Origin: Prolixibacteraceae bacterium
GTDB lineage: Bacteria; Bacteroidota; Bacteroidia; Bacteroidales; Prolixibacteraceae
Assembly (NCBI GenBank): GCA_017998095.1
Contig: JAGODU010000005.1
Span: forward strand, 1 to 55,492
DNA: 55,492 bases
Reading direction: 5' to 3'
Below the pieces are notes generated by a model. That model made no database searches. It was not told where the DNA came from and worked only from the letters and a program-made list of their open reading frames with translations. Positions within the stretch are counted from its first letter, which is position 1; every line of letters starts with the position of its first letter. Shown here one piece after another: positions 37,700 through 46,060 of this stretch. The position numbers and the translations under genes were made by a program.

Positions 37700-39355
37700 A
37701 TGAAGATTAACACTCTCGGAGATTTGATTAAGAATTCTTCGATTCAATTTAGTAACCAACCGGCTTTAGGTTTCACCGGAGAAAAAATGATGACCTATTC
37801 AGAAGTTTATTCAAAAGTTAATTCCATAATTAAGTTTCTTGATGATTGCGGAGTCACTAAAAATGACAGAGTTGCTATTTTAAGCCTTAACCAGCCTGAC
37901 TGGGGTGTGGCGTACTTTGCAATTGCAAGGATGGGTGCTATTGTTGTACCTATTCTTCCCGATTTCACAGAAAAGGAAGTTGAAAGTGTTTTAAACCATT
38001 CTGAAGCTAAAGCAATATTTGTTTCTGAAACTTTATATAGAAAAGTAAGCAACTATAAAAATGATTCTTTAAAACACATTATTCTTATTGAAAAATTTGC
38101 TCTCCTGGACAGGAGTGTTGATTATTCTGACTTTTCATCAATAAGTTCATCTCTCGATGAGACAAATATTGTTGAAAAAGAATATGATGTAAATGAAGAT
38201 GATGTTGCTTCAATTATTTATACTTCCGGGACTACCGGTAAATCAAAGGGCGTAATGCTTACTCATAAAAATCTTGTATTTTCTGCAATAGGCTCAGGAA
38301 AGATACACCCGATGTGCCCCGGTGATTCAATGCTTTCTGTTTTACCATTATCACATACATACGAAAATACAATTGGTCTAATTTTACCAATGATGTATGG
38401 CGCTTGTATAAATTATTTACGTAAGCCTCCTGTGCCATCTGTTTTACTTCCTGCTCTTAAAAGTGTAAGACCAACAATAATGTTGACGGTTCCTCTAATA
38501 ATTGAAAAAGTATACAAGGGAAGCGTATTGCCAAAATTCAACGCTAAAACACTTACTAGGGTATTATTCAAATTTGCCCCAACCAGAAAGCTTTTAAGCA
38601 TAATTGCTGGCAAAAAGCTGATGGAAACTTTCGGTGGAAGAATTAAATTCTTCGGAATTGGAGGAGCAAAGCTTGATCCTGAAGTTGAACGCTTTCTTAT
38701 TGAAGCAAAGTTCCCTTATGCTGTGGGATATGGGTTAACTGAAACTTCACCTTTGCTTGCGGGATTTGATTCTTTTAAAGGAAAACATCAATCAACTGGA
38801 CCTGCAATGGAAGGTGTAACCCTTAAGATTAATGATCCTGATCCTGTTACAAATCAGGGCGAAATATGGGCGAAAGGTGATATGGTAATGAAAGGTTACT
38901 ATAAAGAACCGGAACTTACAAGTCAGGTTATAACTGAAGACGGATGGTTTAAAACAGGCGACCTTGGTTGTTTCGATAAATCAGGGTACCTTTTTATTAA
39001 AGGAAGGTTAAAAAATATGACAGTTGGAGCCAGCGGAGAAAATATTTATCCTGAAGAAATTGAAGAGATAATAAACCGTTTCAACTATGTACTTGAATCA
39101 GTTGTTGTTCAGAAGAAAGGTAAAATTGTTGCTATGGTTCATTTCAACAGGGAGGAGCTGATGCTAAAATATCAAAACCTTAAAGAACAGGCAGAAATAT
39201 TGATTGACAAGAAAATTGATGAGTTGGTTAAAGAACTTCAGGATTACATTAACTCTCATGTAAATAAATTCTCAAGGGTGCAAATTGTTATTCCTCATAA
39301 TGAACCTTTTGAGAAGACAGCTACAAAGAAGATTAAAAGATTTTTGTATTACTAA
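37700..39355 (+). CDS. AMP-dependent acyl-CoA synthetase (long-chain fatty acid type)
   Basis: Activates a carboxylic acid, most likely a fatty acid, to its CoA ester via an acyl-AMP. The start at 37700 is supported by a GAGGGGG stretch eight bases before it and gives 551 residues. The ATP-binding loop is YTSGTTGKSKG, then GYGLTETSP, and the late motif WFKTGDLG with GRLKNMTVGASGENIYPEEIE. The C-terminal catalytic Lys is probably in EKTATKKIKR. There are no strong membrane segments. It is convergent with the hypothetical gene at 39361, with only five bases between stops. Confidence 0.92.
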   Translation: MKINTLGDLIKNSSIQFSNQPALGFTGEKMMTYSEVYSKVNSIIKFLDDCGVTKNDRVAILSLNQPDWGVAYFAIARMGAIVVPILPDFTEKEVESVLNHSEAKAIFVSETLYRKVSNYKNDSLKHIILIEKFALLDRSVDYSDFSSISSSLDETNIVEKEYDVNEDDVASIIYTSGTTGKSKGVMLTHKNLVFSAIGSGKIHPMCPGDSMLSVLPLSHTYENTIGLILPMMYGACINYLRKPPVPSVLLPALKSVRPTIMLTVPLIIEKVYKGSVLPKFNAKTLTRVLFKFAPTRKLLSIIAGKKLMETFGGRIKFFGIGGAKLDPEVERFLIEAKFPYAVGYGLTETSPLLAGFDSFKGKHQSTGPAMEGVTLKINDPDPVTNQGEIWAKGDMVMKGYYKEPELTSQVITEDGWFKTGDLGCFDKSGYLFIKGRLKNMTVGASGENIYPEEIEEIINRFNYVLESVVVQKKGKIVAMVHFNREELMLKYQNLKEQAEILIDKKIDELVKELQDYINSHVNKFSRVQIVIPHNEPFEKTATKKIKRFLYY

Positions 39356-39360
39356 TATAA

Positions 39361-40062
39361 CTAGGGTTTATTTGGAAGTTTTTTTATTTCTTTAAGATTA
39401 AGTTTCTTTTCAAGTGTTTTGAACTTATAATATTCAGTTAAAGATTTTTCATCTGCAGGTTTTAATCCATGCCTGAATTGACCTGCCCAGTTAGTGTTTT
39501 CAAAACCGAATTTATATTCTCTTACAAATATTCTGTTTAGCCATTTAATGTATTTTATGTCTGTGATTGAATATCTGAAATATTTTTTTCCATTCATTTC
39601 AAAAACATACCATTGTTTACCCAGAATGCTGTTTTCATAGTCAATATAATCTCCATGCTTATCCTTGAAAACATCATTCTTGTCCTTATATTTTAATGTT
39701 CTCCAATTACCATCTGGTACACCTTCTCTATGACAGGTAACCCTTGATTCAATTACTTTCTGAGGACCGTTTATTATTAATGTATGATATAGGTTCTGAT
39801 TAGGATTTCGCCATGCTGACCATTTGTAGCTTAATAAAAACATTTGAAATTTTGAATCTCCCCTATAATGTTTTTCATAAAAATACGGATCGCCATAATC
39901 GTATTCGTCATTCAGCATAAACCAAAATATCCTTTGAGGATAGGTGTCTTTATGCTCCCTCCAGTAAGATCTGAAAGTATATGCAGCAGGATAAAACACC
40001 CAGGCTAAGGGATTGCCAACTATGTTCATCCAGAATATGAAAAAGAAATATCTGAAAAACAT
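39361..40062 (-). CDS. hypothetical aromatic-rich protein with N-terminal hydrophobic segment
   Basis: I do not recognise this 233-residue protein with confidence. Residues about 3-30 form a hydrophobic, Phe/Trp-rich segment that could anchor it in a membrane. The rest is rich in Tyr, Trp, Lys and Asp (EYDYGDPYFYEKHYRG, WRTLKYKDKNDVFKDKHGDY). The middle suggests a compact beta fold (WYVFEMNGKKYFRYSI). The pattern recalls small proteins shared by phages and Bacteroidota, but I cannot name a family securely. It lies 56 bp past the L31 terminator. Confidence 0.75.
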   Translation of the reverse strand: MFFRYFFFIFWMNIVGNPLAWVFYPAAYTFRSYWREHKDTYPQRIFWFMLNDEYDYGDPYFYEKHYRGDSKFQMFLLSYKWSAWRNPNQNLYHTLIINGPQKVIESRVTCHREGVPDGNWRTLKYKDKNDVFKDKHGDYIDYENSILGKQWYVFEMNGKKYFRYSITDIKYIKWLNRIFVREYKFGFENTNWAGQFRHGLKPADEKSLTEYYKFKTLEKKLNLKEIKKLPNKP

Positions 40063-40117
40063 TTTCGAAGTTTTTTAATTAATCACCTTATTTTTTCTTT
40101 TACTGATTAAATATAAC

Positions 40118-40146
40118 AAAAAAAGCTCCACCTATCGGTGAAGCTT
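40118..40146 (-). terminator. terminator of the L31 gene
   Basis: AAGCTCCACC pairs with GGTGAAGCTT (one C-A mismatch, loop TATC). On the minus strand it is followed by seven T. It lies 25 bases after the L31 stop. Confidence 0.8.
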
Positions 40147-40170
40147 CCCCTGAAATATCATTAGTAAATC

Positions 40171-40431
40171 TTATTTGCGATTTTCCATGTGTTTTTTGTA
40201 CCTGTTCATGAACTTATCTACACGTCCTGCAGTGTCAACAAGTTTCATCTTACCTGTATAGAAAGGGTGAGATGTACTTGAAATCTCAACTTTGAACAGA
40301 GGATAAGTTACACCTTCAACATCAATAGTTTCTTTTGTTGCAACTGCTGATTTGGTAATAAACACTTCTTCGTTCGACATATCTTTGAACGCTACTAAAC
40401 GATAATTTTTAGGATGAATACCTGTTTTCAT
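40171..40431 (-). CDS. rpmE2: 50S ribosomal protein L31 type B
   Basis: Large-subunit ribosomal protein of 86 residues. It is the type B form: the zinc-binding Cys pairs of type A are absent, and the family motifs [22 protein letters not shown] and [10 protein letters not shown] are present. In some bacteria the B form replaces zinc-containing L31 under zinc shortage, but in Bacteroidota it is often the only copy. It has its own promoter and terminator. Confidence 0.97.
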   Translation of the reverse strand: MKTGIHPKNYRLVAFKDMSNEEVFITKSAVATKETIDVEGVTYPLFKVEISSTSHPFYTGKMKLVDTAGRVDKFMNRYKKHMENRK

Positions 40432-40469
40432 TTTTCTGCGTATGTTATTTCTATTTTTATAATGGCTTG

Positions 40470-40500
40470 CAAAGATAGATATTCAAACAAATTTTGCAAA
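40470..40500 (-). promoter_or_regulatory. promoter of the L31 gene
   Basis: On the minus strand TTTG (40500-40497), a 19-base spacer and TATCTTTG (40477-40470) give a full match to the Bacteroidota -33/-7 consensus. The expected RNA start is about 30 bases before the ATG at 40431. Confidence 0.8.
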
Positions 40501-40550
40501 ACATTTTTAATAAAACATTTCAGTTTTTTGTTTTCTTAATATTTACCTTG

Positions 40551-41717
40551 TTATTCAATAACTTTACTTCTTTCAAAAGGCTTTTTCCTATCGAATATAT
40601 ACCTCATCTGGTAATGAGTTTTACAGTGTTTTGCTCCTGTAGACTTATACAGAGACACTATTTTTGGATTAAAATCTCCAGCCCATGAAAGTTCTATTTC
40701 TTTGTAATTTTTTCTGAATTTCATAACCTTGTTTTCAAGATTCCAGAATATTCCTGACTCAATACCTGATTTCTGATATTTTTCAGATACACCCATTATG
40801 AAAATTCTCGTACGGGTAAACTTTTGTCTTTTAATAAAGTATAGCAATCTGATAATATTCCATGGAGTGAGTTTACCATTTTTTATATATCTCAAGGCTT
40901 GATTAAAATCTGGTACCATAACAAATAAAGCAATCGGCTCATCATCGCAATATGCAAACCAGATAAATTCAGGATCAAGTAGCAATTTGGATGAATTAAT
41001 AAATGTTGTCAATTCTCCTTTATCAAGTGGTTTAAAATGCTCATGTTTTGACCATGCACCTTCATATATTTTACAGAAATCGTCAATGTATTTTTCACTG
41101 TCTTTCCATGTGAAATGACTGAAGGAATATTGATTCTTTTTAGCTACCCATTCTGCAATTTTCCAAAACCTTTCAGGAAAGGGTTTTGTGTAATCCAGAT
41201 GATAGCAATATTGCTCATAATATGTTTTGAATCCATATTTTTCAAACAATTCCAAATAATATGGTTTGTTGTATGGCATACCGTAACCCTGAGGAATAAA
41301 ACCATTTACCAATAAACCATGGTTCATATAGTTTTCTCCCATATTTGAAGGACCATCCATTGCTTCCATACCATTTTCAATAAGCCACTCCTTTGCCTTA
41401 TTAAAAAGAGCATCAGCCACAACCTGATCATTAATGCATTCAAAAAAGCCAATATTCCCGGTTGGCTGTGAAAAAGTATATGCTTTATCTGTGTCTATAA
41501 AAGCAGCGATACGACCTATTGGTTTTGATCTATCATCGATTGCAACCCATCGTATGGCTTTACCGTGTTTGAAGAATGTATTTTTAATTGGGTCGAAGTT
41601 CTCTTCAACCATTGTTATAAGCGGGCAGGCAAAGTTTATATCACCTTTATAAATAAGTTCGGGAATTTTATTAAATAGTTTCTTTGTTTTCTTGCTGCTT
41701 ACTTGAATAATCTCCAT
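40551..41717 (-). CDS. GNAT-like acyltransferase family protein
   Basis: A soluble 388-residue protein conserved in Bacteroidota under names such as GNAT-family or hypothetical protein. The N-terminal half contains AIDDRSKPIGRIAAFIDTDK followed by a strand-turn region. The C-terminal half has EFIWFAYCDDEPIALFVMVPD and FIMGVSEKYQKSGIESGIF, the latter resembling the acyl-CoA-binding loop of GNAT enzymes, and ends in FNPKIVSLYKSTGAK, typical of the last GNAT strand. This suggests a double GNAT-type fold. Substrate unknown. It is flanked by the L31 and Bax inhibitor-1 genes without evident functional link. Confidence 0.75.
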   Translation of the reverse strand: MEIIQVSSKKTKKLFNKIPELIYKGDINFACPLITMVEENFDPIKNTFFKHGKAIRWVAIDDRSKPIGRIAAFIDTDKAYTFSQPTGNIGFFECINDQVVADALFNKAKEWLIENGMEAMDGPSNMGENYMNHGLLVNGFIPQGYGMPYNKPYYLELFEKYGFKTYYEQYCYHLDYTKPFPERFWKIAEWVAKKNQYSFSHFTWKDSEKYIDDFCKIYEGAWSKHEHFKPLDKGELTTFINSSKLLLDPEFIWFAYCDDEPIALFVMVPDFNQALRYIKNGKLTPWNIIRLLYFIKRQKFTRTRIFIMGVSEKYQKSGIESGIFWNLENKVMKFRKNYKEIELSWAGDFNPKIVSLYKSTGAKHCKTHYQMRYIFDRKKPFERSKVIE

Positions 41718-41802
41718 CAGTTAAGGTTTCGTTGTTCCAATGATATTTTAGGTTAAAATACAAAAATTATCAAATAAGCAGCAAGTATCTATGTAACTAT
41801 TG

Positions 41803-42576
41803 TTAGTCTCTGCTTGAAAAAATTGACAGCAATCTTAGAATATTGATATAAAGCCATACCAGTGAAACCAGCAGTCCAAATACACTGTACCACTCCATAT
41901 ATTTTGGAGCTCCGGCTCTTGCACCCTGTTCGATAAAGTCAAAATCAAGGAGCAAACTAAAGGCGGATATCCCGGTTACAATAAGGCTGAAGATTAATCC
42001 AAAGGTACCATTACCCTGAAGGAAACCAATATTTGCCCCGAACATCCCTGCAATCCATCCAACAAGATATACCAGTGTTATTCCGAATATTGCTGCGATC
42101 ATTCCTTTCCTGAATGTTCCGGTGACTTTTATTATTTGTTGTCTGTAGATTAAAAGCATCCCTAAGAATACTGCAAATGTTAATGCAACTGCTCTGATAA
42201 CCAGTCCTGGGTATTGCGCTTCAAACATCGCTGAAAGACCCCCTAAAAACATTCCTTCGAATATTGCATATACCGGAGTGAAGAAACCTGCTTTTCTTGG
42301 ACTGAATGAGGCGATAATTGCTGTTATGAACCCACCAATACCTCCGATGAGCATATACATTTTCAAAGCACTCACTGCTGCCAGAGGGTTCTCTGGTGTA
42401 TAGGCATCATAAAATTTTTGCCAGGTAAAATATGCAGATGCAAGAACAAAAAGTAAAATAAGGCCGGTTTTGTTCATCGTACCTTTTACTGTCATTTGCT
42501 CTTCTGCGTATGTTGTACCTATATTTCTTTCAAAAGATTTACCGAATATCGGATTTGATGTGCGTGTTAAATTCAT
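41803..42576 (-). CDS. Bax inhibitor-1/YccA family membrane protein
   Basis: A 257-residue integral membrane protein with about seven helices. The family-typical N-terminal half (AVSALKMYMLIGGIGGFI) leads to the acidic pair region LLLDFDFIEQGARAGAPKYMEWYSVFGLLVSLVW near the C-terminus, which in the BsYetJ homologue forms a pH-dependent calcium leak channel. The bacterial role is probably ion leak or membrane stress related. It is transcribed on its own or with the genes behind it on the minus strand. Confidence 0.92.
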   Translation of the reverse strand: MNLTRTSNPIFGKSFERNIGTTYAEEQMTVKGTMNKTGLILLFVLASAYFTWQKFYDAYTPENPLAAVSALKMYMLIGGIGGFITAIIASFSPRKAGFFTPVYAIFEGMFLGGLSAMFEAQYPGLVIRAVALTFAVFLGMLLIYRQQIIKVTGTFRKGMIAAIFGITLVYLVGWIAGMFGANIGFLQGNGTFGLIFSLIVTGISAFSLLLDFDFIEQGARAGAPKYMEWYSVFGLLVSLVWLYINILRLLSIFSSRD

Positions 42577-42642
42577 AATATTATATTTTTTATAAACATA
42601 TCTATTTGTACAATAAACATGCTATTACTTACATTTTTAGTG

Positions 42643-43347
42643 TTATTTCTTTATTAATAATTTAAAGTCAGGAGATGTTATTTCGCTAATTATTTCATTA
42701 CCAAGAGCAGAAGCATTCATATCTTCAAATTTTGACAATTCTTCCGCAAAACTGACACATAAATCGTTAAGATATTTACTCCTTCTTGCCAACTGACAAA
42801 ATGACCTGTAGAATACCGTACTTAAGGATTTATCTTTTGCCAACGGGGTTAATACATCGAAATAGCTTTCAAACATTTCGTCAATGTCTTTTTCTGCAAC
42901 CATTGCCAACCTACCCATCAATAACAATCCTGCATATTTGACTCCGAATTTTTTTCCCCTGCACCACTCAAGCGATTTTGCATAAGCAAAAGGTGTTTCC
43001 GTTAAAAGATTAAACACTAATTGTTCTATTATTTCAATGTTTTCAGATGTCTTGACCCAGAAATCCATTTGCTCTTCGGAAACTTCATTTGAAACATCCA
43101 GCATAGTTGCAAGAATCATTGTTTCCCGCCATTTTTTATTCCATAGTTTTAAAGCTAATAAATGGTTCTTGCCGAAATGTGAAGCGTAACTTTTCAGGTC
43201 AACTATTGATACTCCCCAGCTCTTTTCATATTTAATTCCCATTTTCTCCATACTCTCGACAGTGATACCATTCTGCATTGCAGGCAGAGTATTGATTATC
43301 TGTTTGAAAACTTTCTCGGTTTGCGGATTGTCAAGAATAAATTCCAT
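42643..43347 (-). CDS. DNA alkylation repair protein (AlkD-like HEAT-repeat)
   Basis: A soluble 234-residue all-helical protein of the DNA alkylation repair family, related to AlkD glycosylases that excise positively charged alkylated bases using stacked HEAT repeats. Visible helices include KSWGVSIVDLKSYASHFGKNHLLALKLWNKKWRE-type repeats (about 35-90) and WCRGKKFGVKYAGLLLMGRLA. The usual AlkD catalytic Trp/Asp could not be assigned by eye, so repair activity is not certain. It starts one base after the flippase stop, hence is probably co-transcribed. Confidence 0.8.
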   Translation of the reverse strand: MEFILDNPQTEKVFKQIINTLPAMQNGITVESMEKMGIKYEKSWGVSIVDLKSYASHFGKNHLLALKLWNKKWRETMILATMLDVSNEVSEEQMDFWVKTSENIEIIEQLVFNLLTETPFAYAKSLEWCRGKKFGVKYAGLLLMGRLAMVAEKDIDEMFESYFDVLTPLAKDKSLSTVFYRSFCQLARRSKYLNDLCVSFAEELSKFEDMNASALGNEIISEITSPDFKLLIKK

Positions 43348-43348
43348 A

Positions 43349-44659
43349 CTAATAAACTATGTATTCGATCAATATAAATGCGAATATAAGCAGCAATGAA
43401 GAAATAATATAAATCTTCATGGGAAGATATTTTTCCACTCTAATATTTAACTTTCTTTTGCAATTTATAACCAGATAAACCTTCTCGGCAAGGAAAGCAA
43501 TAAATGTTCCCCATGCAACACCTTCAATTCCAATGATATTTACAAGTATAATACTTGACGATACGTTGATTATCAGCTCAATCAAAGAAGCTTTGACAAT
43601 TACTGAATTCATCTTTTTGGCGATAATAATCGTCTGAGGAATAAGTACTCTGCTTGTTACCAGCAATAAGTAAATATTGAAAATAGATGCACTTTCCTGA
43701 AACTGAGAATTAAATACTACAGGAAAGAACCAATGGGAACTAAGAATAAGAATTATTGAAATTGGAAATAAATACCAGTGTAGCCTGTAAACTTCTGATC
43801 TTAATTCAGCCAAAGGCGATTCAATTTCTTTTTTTGCGAACCTCGGTAGCATGGCCATACTTAATGAATTAGCCAGCAATAAGGAAATTGGTAGTTCTCT
43901 TGCCCCGTATTGAAATACGGCAAATTCATCGGGAGAGAAATTCGAAGTGATTATAAACCCGTCGATATATGTCGCTGCCGATGAAAGCAAAGTCGATAAA
44001 ACCAGAGGAGCGCCCAGCGAAATATATTGTTTGAGCAGATTTATATCAAGCTCTGCTTTTGAATAACGGATGAGTATAACAATCAACCAGATGAATTTAA
44101 AGACAGTAACTGCCAGCAATCCTTTTATAATTACTTCTAAGCCGTAACCTAAAATAGGTGGAACCCCCACTATCAATACCTGAATCAGAAAAGCTACAGT
44201 TCCGTATATAAGAATGTTTTTTGACTTATTGTTGATAAGGTAGATATATTCAATAAGCATTGCCGGGCTATTAAAAAGAATATATCCGCTGAGTAAAAGA
44301 GGCAAGGGGACTTCATTCCCATTAAGTAGTAATGTTGAAAAGGGCTTGTTAAGAAAATAAACAAGAATAGCTGCCAGAACAGAAAAAATTAACAAAAGGA
44401 TAAAAGTGTTAAAGACAAGTGTTTTTTTCCGGGCATCATCCTTTTCAGCCGACATTGGCATCATGACCTTTAAAAAACCGTTTACCCAGAAAAAGGTGAA
44501 TGCTCCGGCAATAAGCAGGAAAGTCTCATAAAGACCAATGTTTGTTCTGCCGAGTTCAGATTTGGAAAACAGGATGCCTATAAGCAGCAGGGCACCATAC
44601 CGAATTAACTGAAATATCTGCAGTGCATTAACATTTGATATAGTAGGTTTCCTGTTCAT
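43349..44659 (-). CDS. polysaccharide/lipid-oligosaccharide flippase (MOP superfamily, Wzx-like)
   Basis: A membrane transporter with about 12 hydrophobic segments, probably moving an undecaprenyl-linked oligosaccharide across the inner membrane. It has 436 residues from the ATG at 44659; an in-frame TTG at 44677 would add six. The N-terminal helix (NALQIFQLIRYGALLLIGILF), ISLGAPLVLSTLLSSAATYID and the repeated two-bundle plan fit the oligosaccharide flippase branch. A box TATTTTTG (44682-44675, minus) lies just before the start. No glycosyltransferases are adjacent, so the substrate is unknown. Confidence 0.82.
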   Translation of the reverse strand: MNRKPTISNVNALQIFQLIRYGALLLIGILFSKSELGRTNIGLYETFLLIAGAFTFFWVNGFLKVMMPMSAEKDDARKKTLVFNTFILLLIFSVLAAILVYFLNKPFSTLLLNGNEVPLPLLLSGYILFNSPAMLIEYIYLINNKSKNILIYGTVAFLIQVLIVGVPPILGYGLEVIIKGLLAVTVFKFIWLIVILIRYSKAELDINLLKQYISLGAPLVLSTLLSSAATYIDGFIITSNFSPDEFAVFQYGARELPISLLLANSLSMAMLPRFAKKEIESPLAELRSEVYRLHWYLFPISIILILSSHWFFPVVFNSQFQESASIFNIYLLLVTSRVLIPQTIIIAKKMNSVIVKASLIELIINVSSSIILVNIIGIEGVAWGTFIAFLAEKVYLVINCKRKLNIRVEKYLPMKIYIISSLLLIFAFILIEYIVY

Positions 44660-44740
44660 CTTGTTTTGGTTGAACAAAAATAAAACAAATAAGGAAAGTA
44701 TTTATTGTGAAAGAAATTTCATTCTGAAATAAAATTTTGG

Positions 44741-44772
44741 TTGCATTGAAAGAAAATAAAATATTATATTTG
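44741..44772 (+). promoter_or_regulatory. promoter of tRNA-His
   Basis: TATATTTG (44765-44772) matches TAnnTTTG. TTGC (44741-44744) stands 20 bases before it as a -33 element, 28 bases upstream of the mature tRNA 5' end. Confidence 0.7.
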
Positions 44773-44800
44773 CACCGCATTTGAAGAAAATGCAAACATG

Positions 44801-44874
44801 GTGAATGTAGCTCAGTCGGTTAGAGCATTGGATTGTGGTTCCAAGGGTCGTGGGTTCGAATCCCATCTTTCACC
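44801..44874 (+). tRNA. tRNA-His (anticodon GTG)
   Basis: A full cloverleaf can be drawn: acceptor GTGAATG/CTTTCAC (one T-T mismatch), D arm GCTC/GAGC, anticodon arm TTGGA/TCCAA with loop TTGTGGT, and T arm GTGGG/CCCAT with TTCGAAT. The anticodon GTG is at 44835-44837. The discriminator is C at 44874 and a G stands at 44800, giving the G-1:C73 pair diagnostic of tRNA-His. CCA is not encoded. Confidence 0.96.
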
Positions 44875-44875
44875 C
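44862..44875 (+). other. att-like repeat copy 1 (tRNA-His 3' end)
   Basis: CCCATCTTTCACCC, the 3' end of the tRNA gene. It is repeated exactly at 45059-45072, and the match extends to 18 bases with one mismatch. tRNA 3' ends are the usual integration targets of tyrosine recombinases. Confidence 0.65.
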
Positions 44876-44879
44876 TATA

Positions 44880-44928
44880 AATGCCCGTAAGCGTCTGCAT
44901 ATCAGAGAGTTACGAGCATTTTATTTTT
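44880..44928 (+). terminator. terminator of tRNA-His
   Basis: AATGCCCGTAA pairs with TTACGAGCATT (one C-A mismatch) around a 19-base loop and is followed by TTATTTTT, directly behind the tRNA gene. Confidence 0.7.
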
Positions 44929-44944
44929 GGTTTGAATCGCTTTT

Positions 44945-45039
44945 TGCCACACTGAACATATTTTTATTTGCCACAATAGTTTCTATATCATTTATTTATA
45001 AATATATTTTAACTGTGGCGGGACTGTGGCAACTGTGGC
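44945..45039. repeat. TGTGGC repeats inside the duplicated tRNA-end interval
   Basis: Three direct CTGTGGC copies (45013-45019, 45024-45030, 45033-45039) face two reverse-oriented copies read as TGCCACA (44945 and 44969). Spaced short repeats near an attachment core resemble integrase arm-type or excisionase sites. No integrase gene remains nearby. The interval 44875-45181 holds no convincing gene. Confidence 0.5.
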
Positions 45040-45058
45040 GAGGTAGTTTTCGGGTAAC

Positions 45059-45072
45059 CCCATCTTTCACCC
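45059..45072 (+). other. att-like repeat copy 2
   Basis: Exact 14-base copy of the tRNA-His 3' end, 197 bp downstream, followed by a second terminator hairpin. It would be the distal attachment site of a former insertion. Confidence 0.6.
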
Positions 45073-45081
45073 CATACTCAG

Positions 45082-45117
45082 CCCGGTTAATTTTTAATAA
45101 ATTATCCGGGTTTTTTA
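45082..45117 (+). terminator. second terminator downstream of tRNA-His
   Basis: CCCGGTTAATTT pairs with AAATTATCCGGG (one mismatch, 5-base loop), followed by six T. If the 197-bp interval is an insertion, this would be the original terminator of the tRNA gene. Confidence 0.75.
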
Positions 45118-45181
45118 TTTGTGTCTACTTAATTAGGAATAGTTGTATAGTACAATACGGTTTATGCAGATAAAAATAATT

Positions 45182-46060
45182 TTAAATTTTTAAACTTCTT
45201 TCATATTCAATGTCAGGTTCTTTTGCTAAAAATAGTCCTAATTCACTTTTATCTTTAAATCCTCCAATTTTTTTTCTGTAACTACCAAATATTTGAGGAT
45301 TTTCGATTTCATGTTTTCTTTTTTTAGAAATATTTAAAAATTCTTCTTCTTTATCAATCCCAAGAAACTTTCTATTTACAAGATTAGCAGCAATACCAGT
45401 TGTGCTGCTTCCTGTAAAGGGATCTAAAACCCATGCATTTTTTTCTGTTGATGCCAATATTATCCTTGTCAGCAATGCCAAAGGTTTTTGTGTAGGATGC
45501 TTACCACAAGATTTTTCCCAAGGTGCAATTGCTGGTAAATTCCAAACATCTTTCATTTGGGTACCACCATTAATGGTTTTCATAAGCTCGTAATTATAAA
45601 AGTGAGAAGACTTTTTACTTTTTCTTGCCCAAATGATAAATTCTGTTGAATGAGTAAAATACCTACAAGAAAGGTTTGGAGGAGGATTAGTTTTAGCCCA
45701 AGTTATACAATTTAGGATTTTGTAATCCAATTCAGTAAGCATTTGAGCAACTGAGAAAATATTATGAAATGTTCCGCTAATCCAGATAGTGCCGTTTTCA
45801 ATTAAATGTTCTTTACAGGCTTTTAGCCATTTTAAGTTAAATTCATTATCCTTTTCAAATCCATTAGAACGATCCCATTCTCCTTTATTTACACTTACCA
45901 TTTTGCCACTTTGAACAGAAATTCCATCATTTGACAAAAAATAAGGTGGATCAGCAAATATCATTTCGAACTTGAAATCAAACCGATCTAAAAGTTCTAC
46001 ACAATCACCTTTTAATAAAGTGAATGCTTTATCATTTGATTTATAAAAAGGTGTCATCAT
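45182..46060 (-). CDS. DpnA-type adenine-N6 DNA methyltransferase (beta class)
   Basis: The second methylase of a DpnII-type system, modifying A in GATC; pneumococcal DpnA also works on single-stranded DNA. The 292 residues show the beta-class order: the catalytic motif DPPYFLS near residue 38 comes first and the AdoMet-binding motif DPFTGSSTTGIAANLV comes late (about 215-230). HPTQKPLALLTRII, typical of this group, lies between. It follows the unknown gene at 46061 with no gap and is the last gene of the restriction-modification operon. An ATG one codon later is equally possible. Confidence 0.92.
   Translation of the reverse strand: MMTPFYKSNDKAFTLLKGDCVELLDRFDFKFEMIFADPPYFLSNDGISVQSGKMVSVNKGEWDRSNGFEKDNEFNLKWLKACKEHLIENGTIWISGTFHNIFSVAQMLTELDYKILNCITWAKTNPPPNLSCRYFTHSTEFIIWARKSKKSSHFYNYELMKTINGGTQMKDVWNLPAIAPWEKSCGKHPTQKPLALLTRIILASTEKNAWVLDPFTGSSTTGIAANLVNRKFLGIDKEEEFLNISKKRKHEIENPQIFGSYRKKIGGFKDKSELGLFLAKEPDIEYERSLKI

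Noticed and set aside
44801..44874. tRNA-His as a pseudogene because of the T-T mismatch in the acceptor stem
   Set aside because: All other stems pair, the G-1:C73 identity pair is present, and promoter and terminator are intact.
44835..45173. 112-codon open frame starting inside tRNA-His
   Set aside because: It overlaps the tRNA anticodon arm and both terminator hairpins, has no family resemblance, and its codons follow the att-like repeats.
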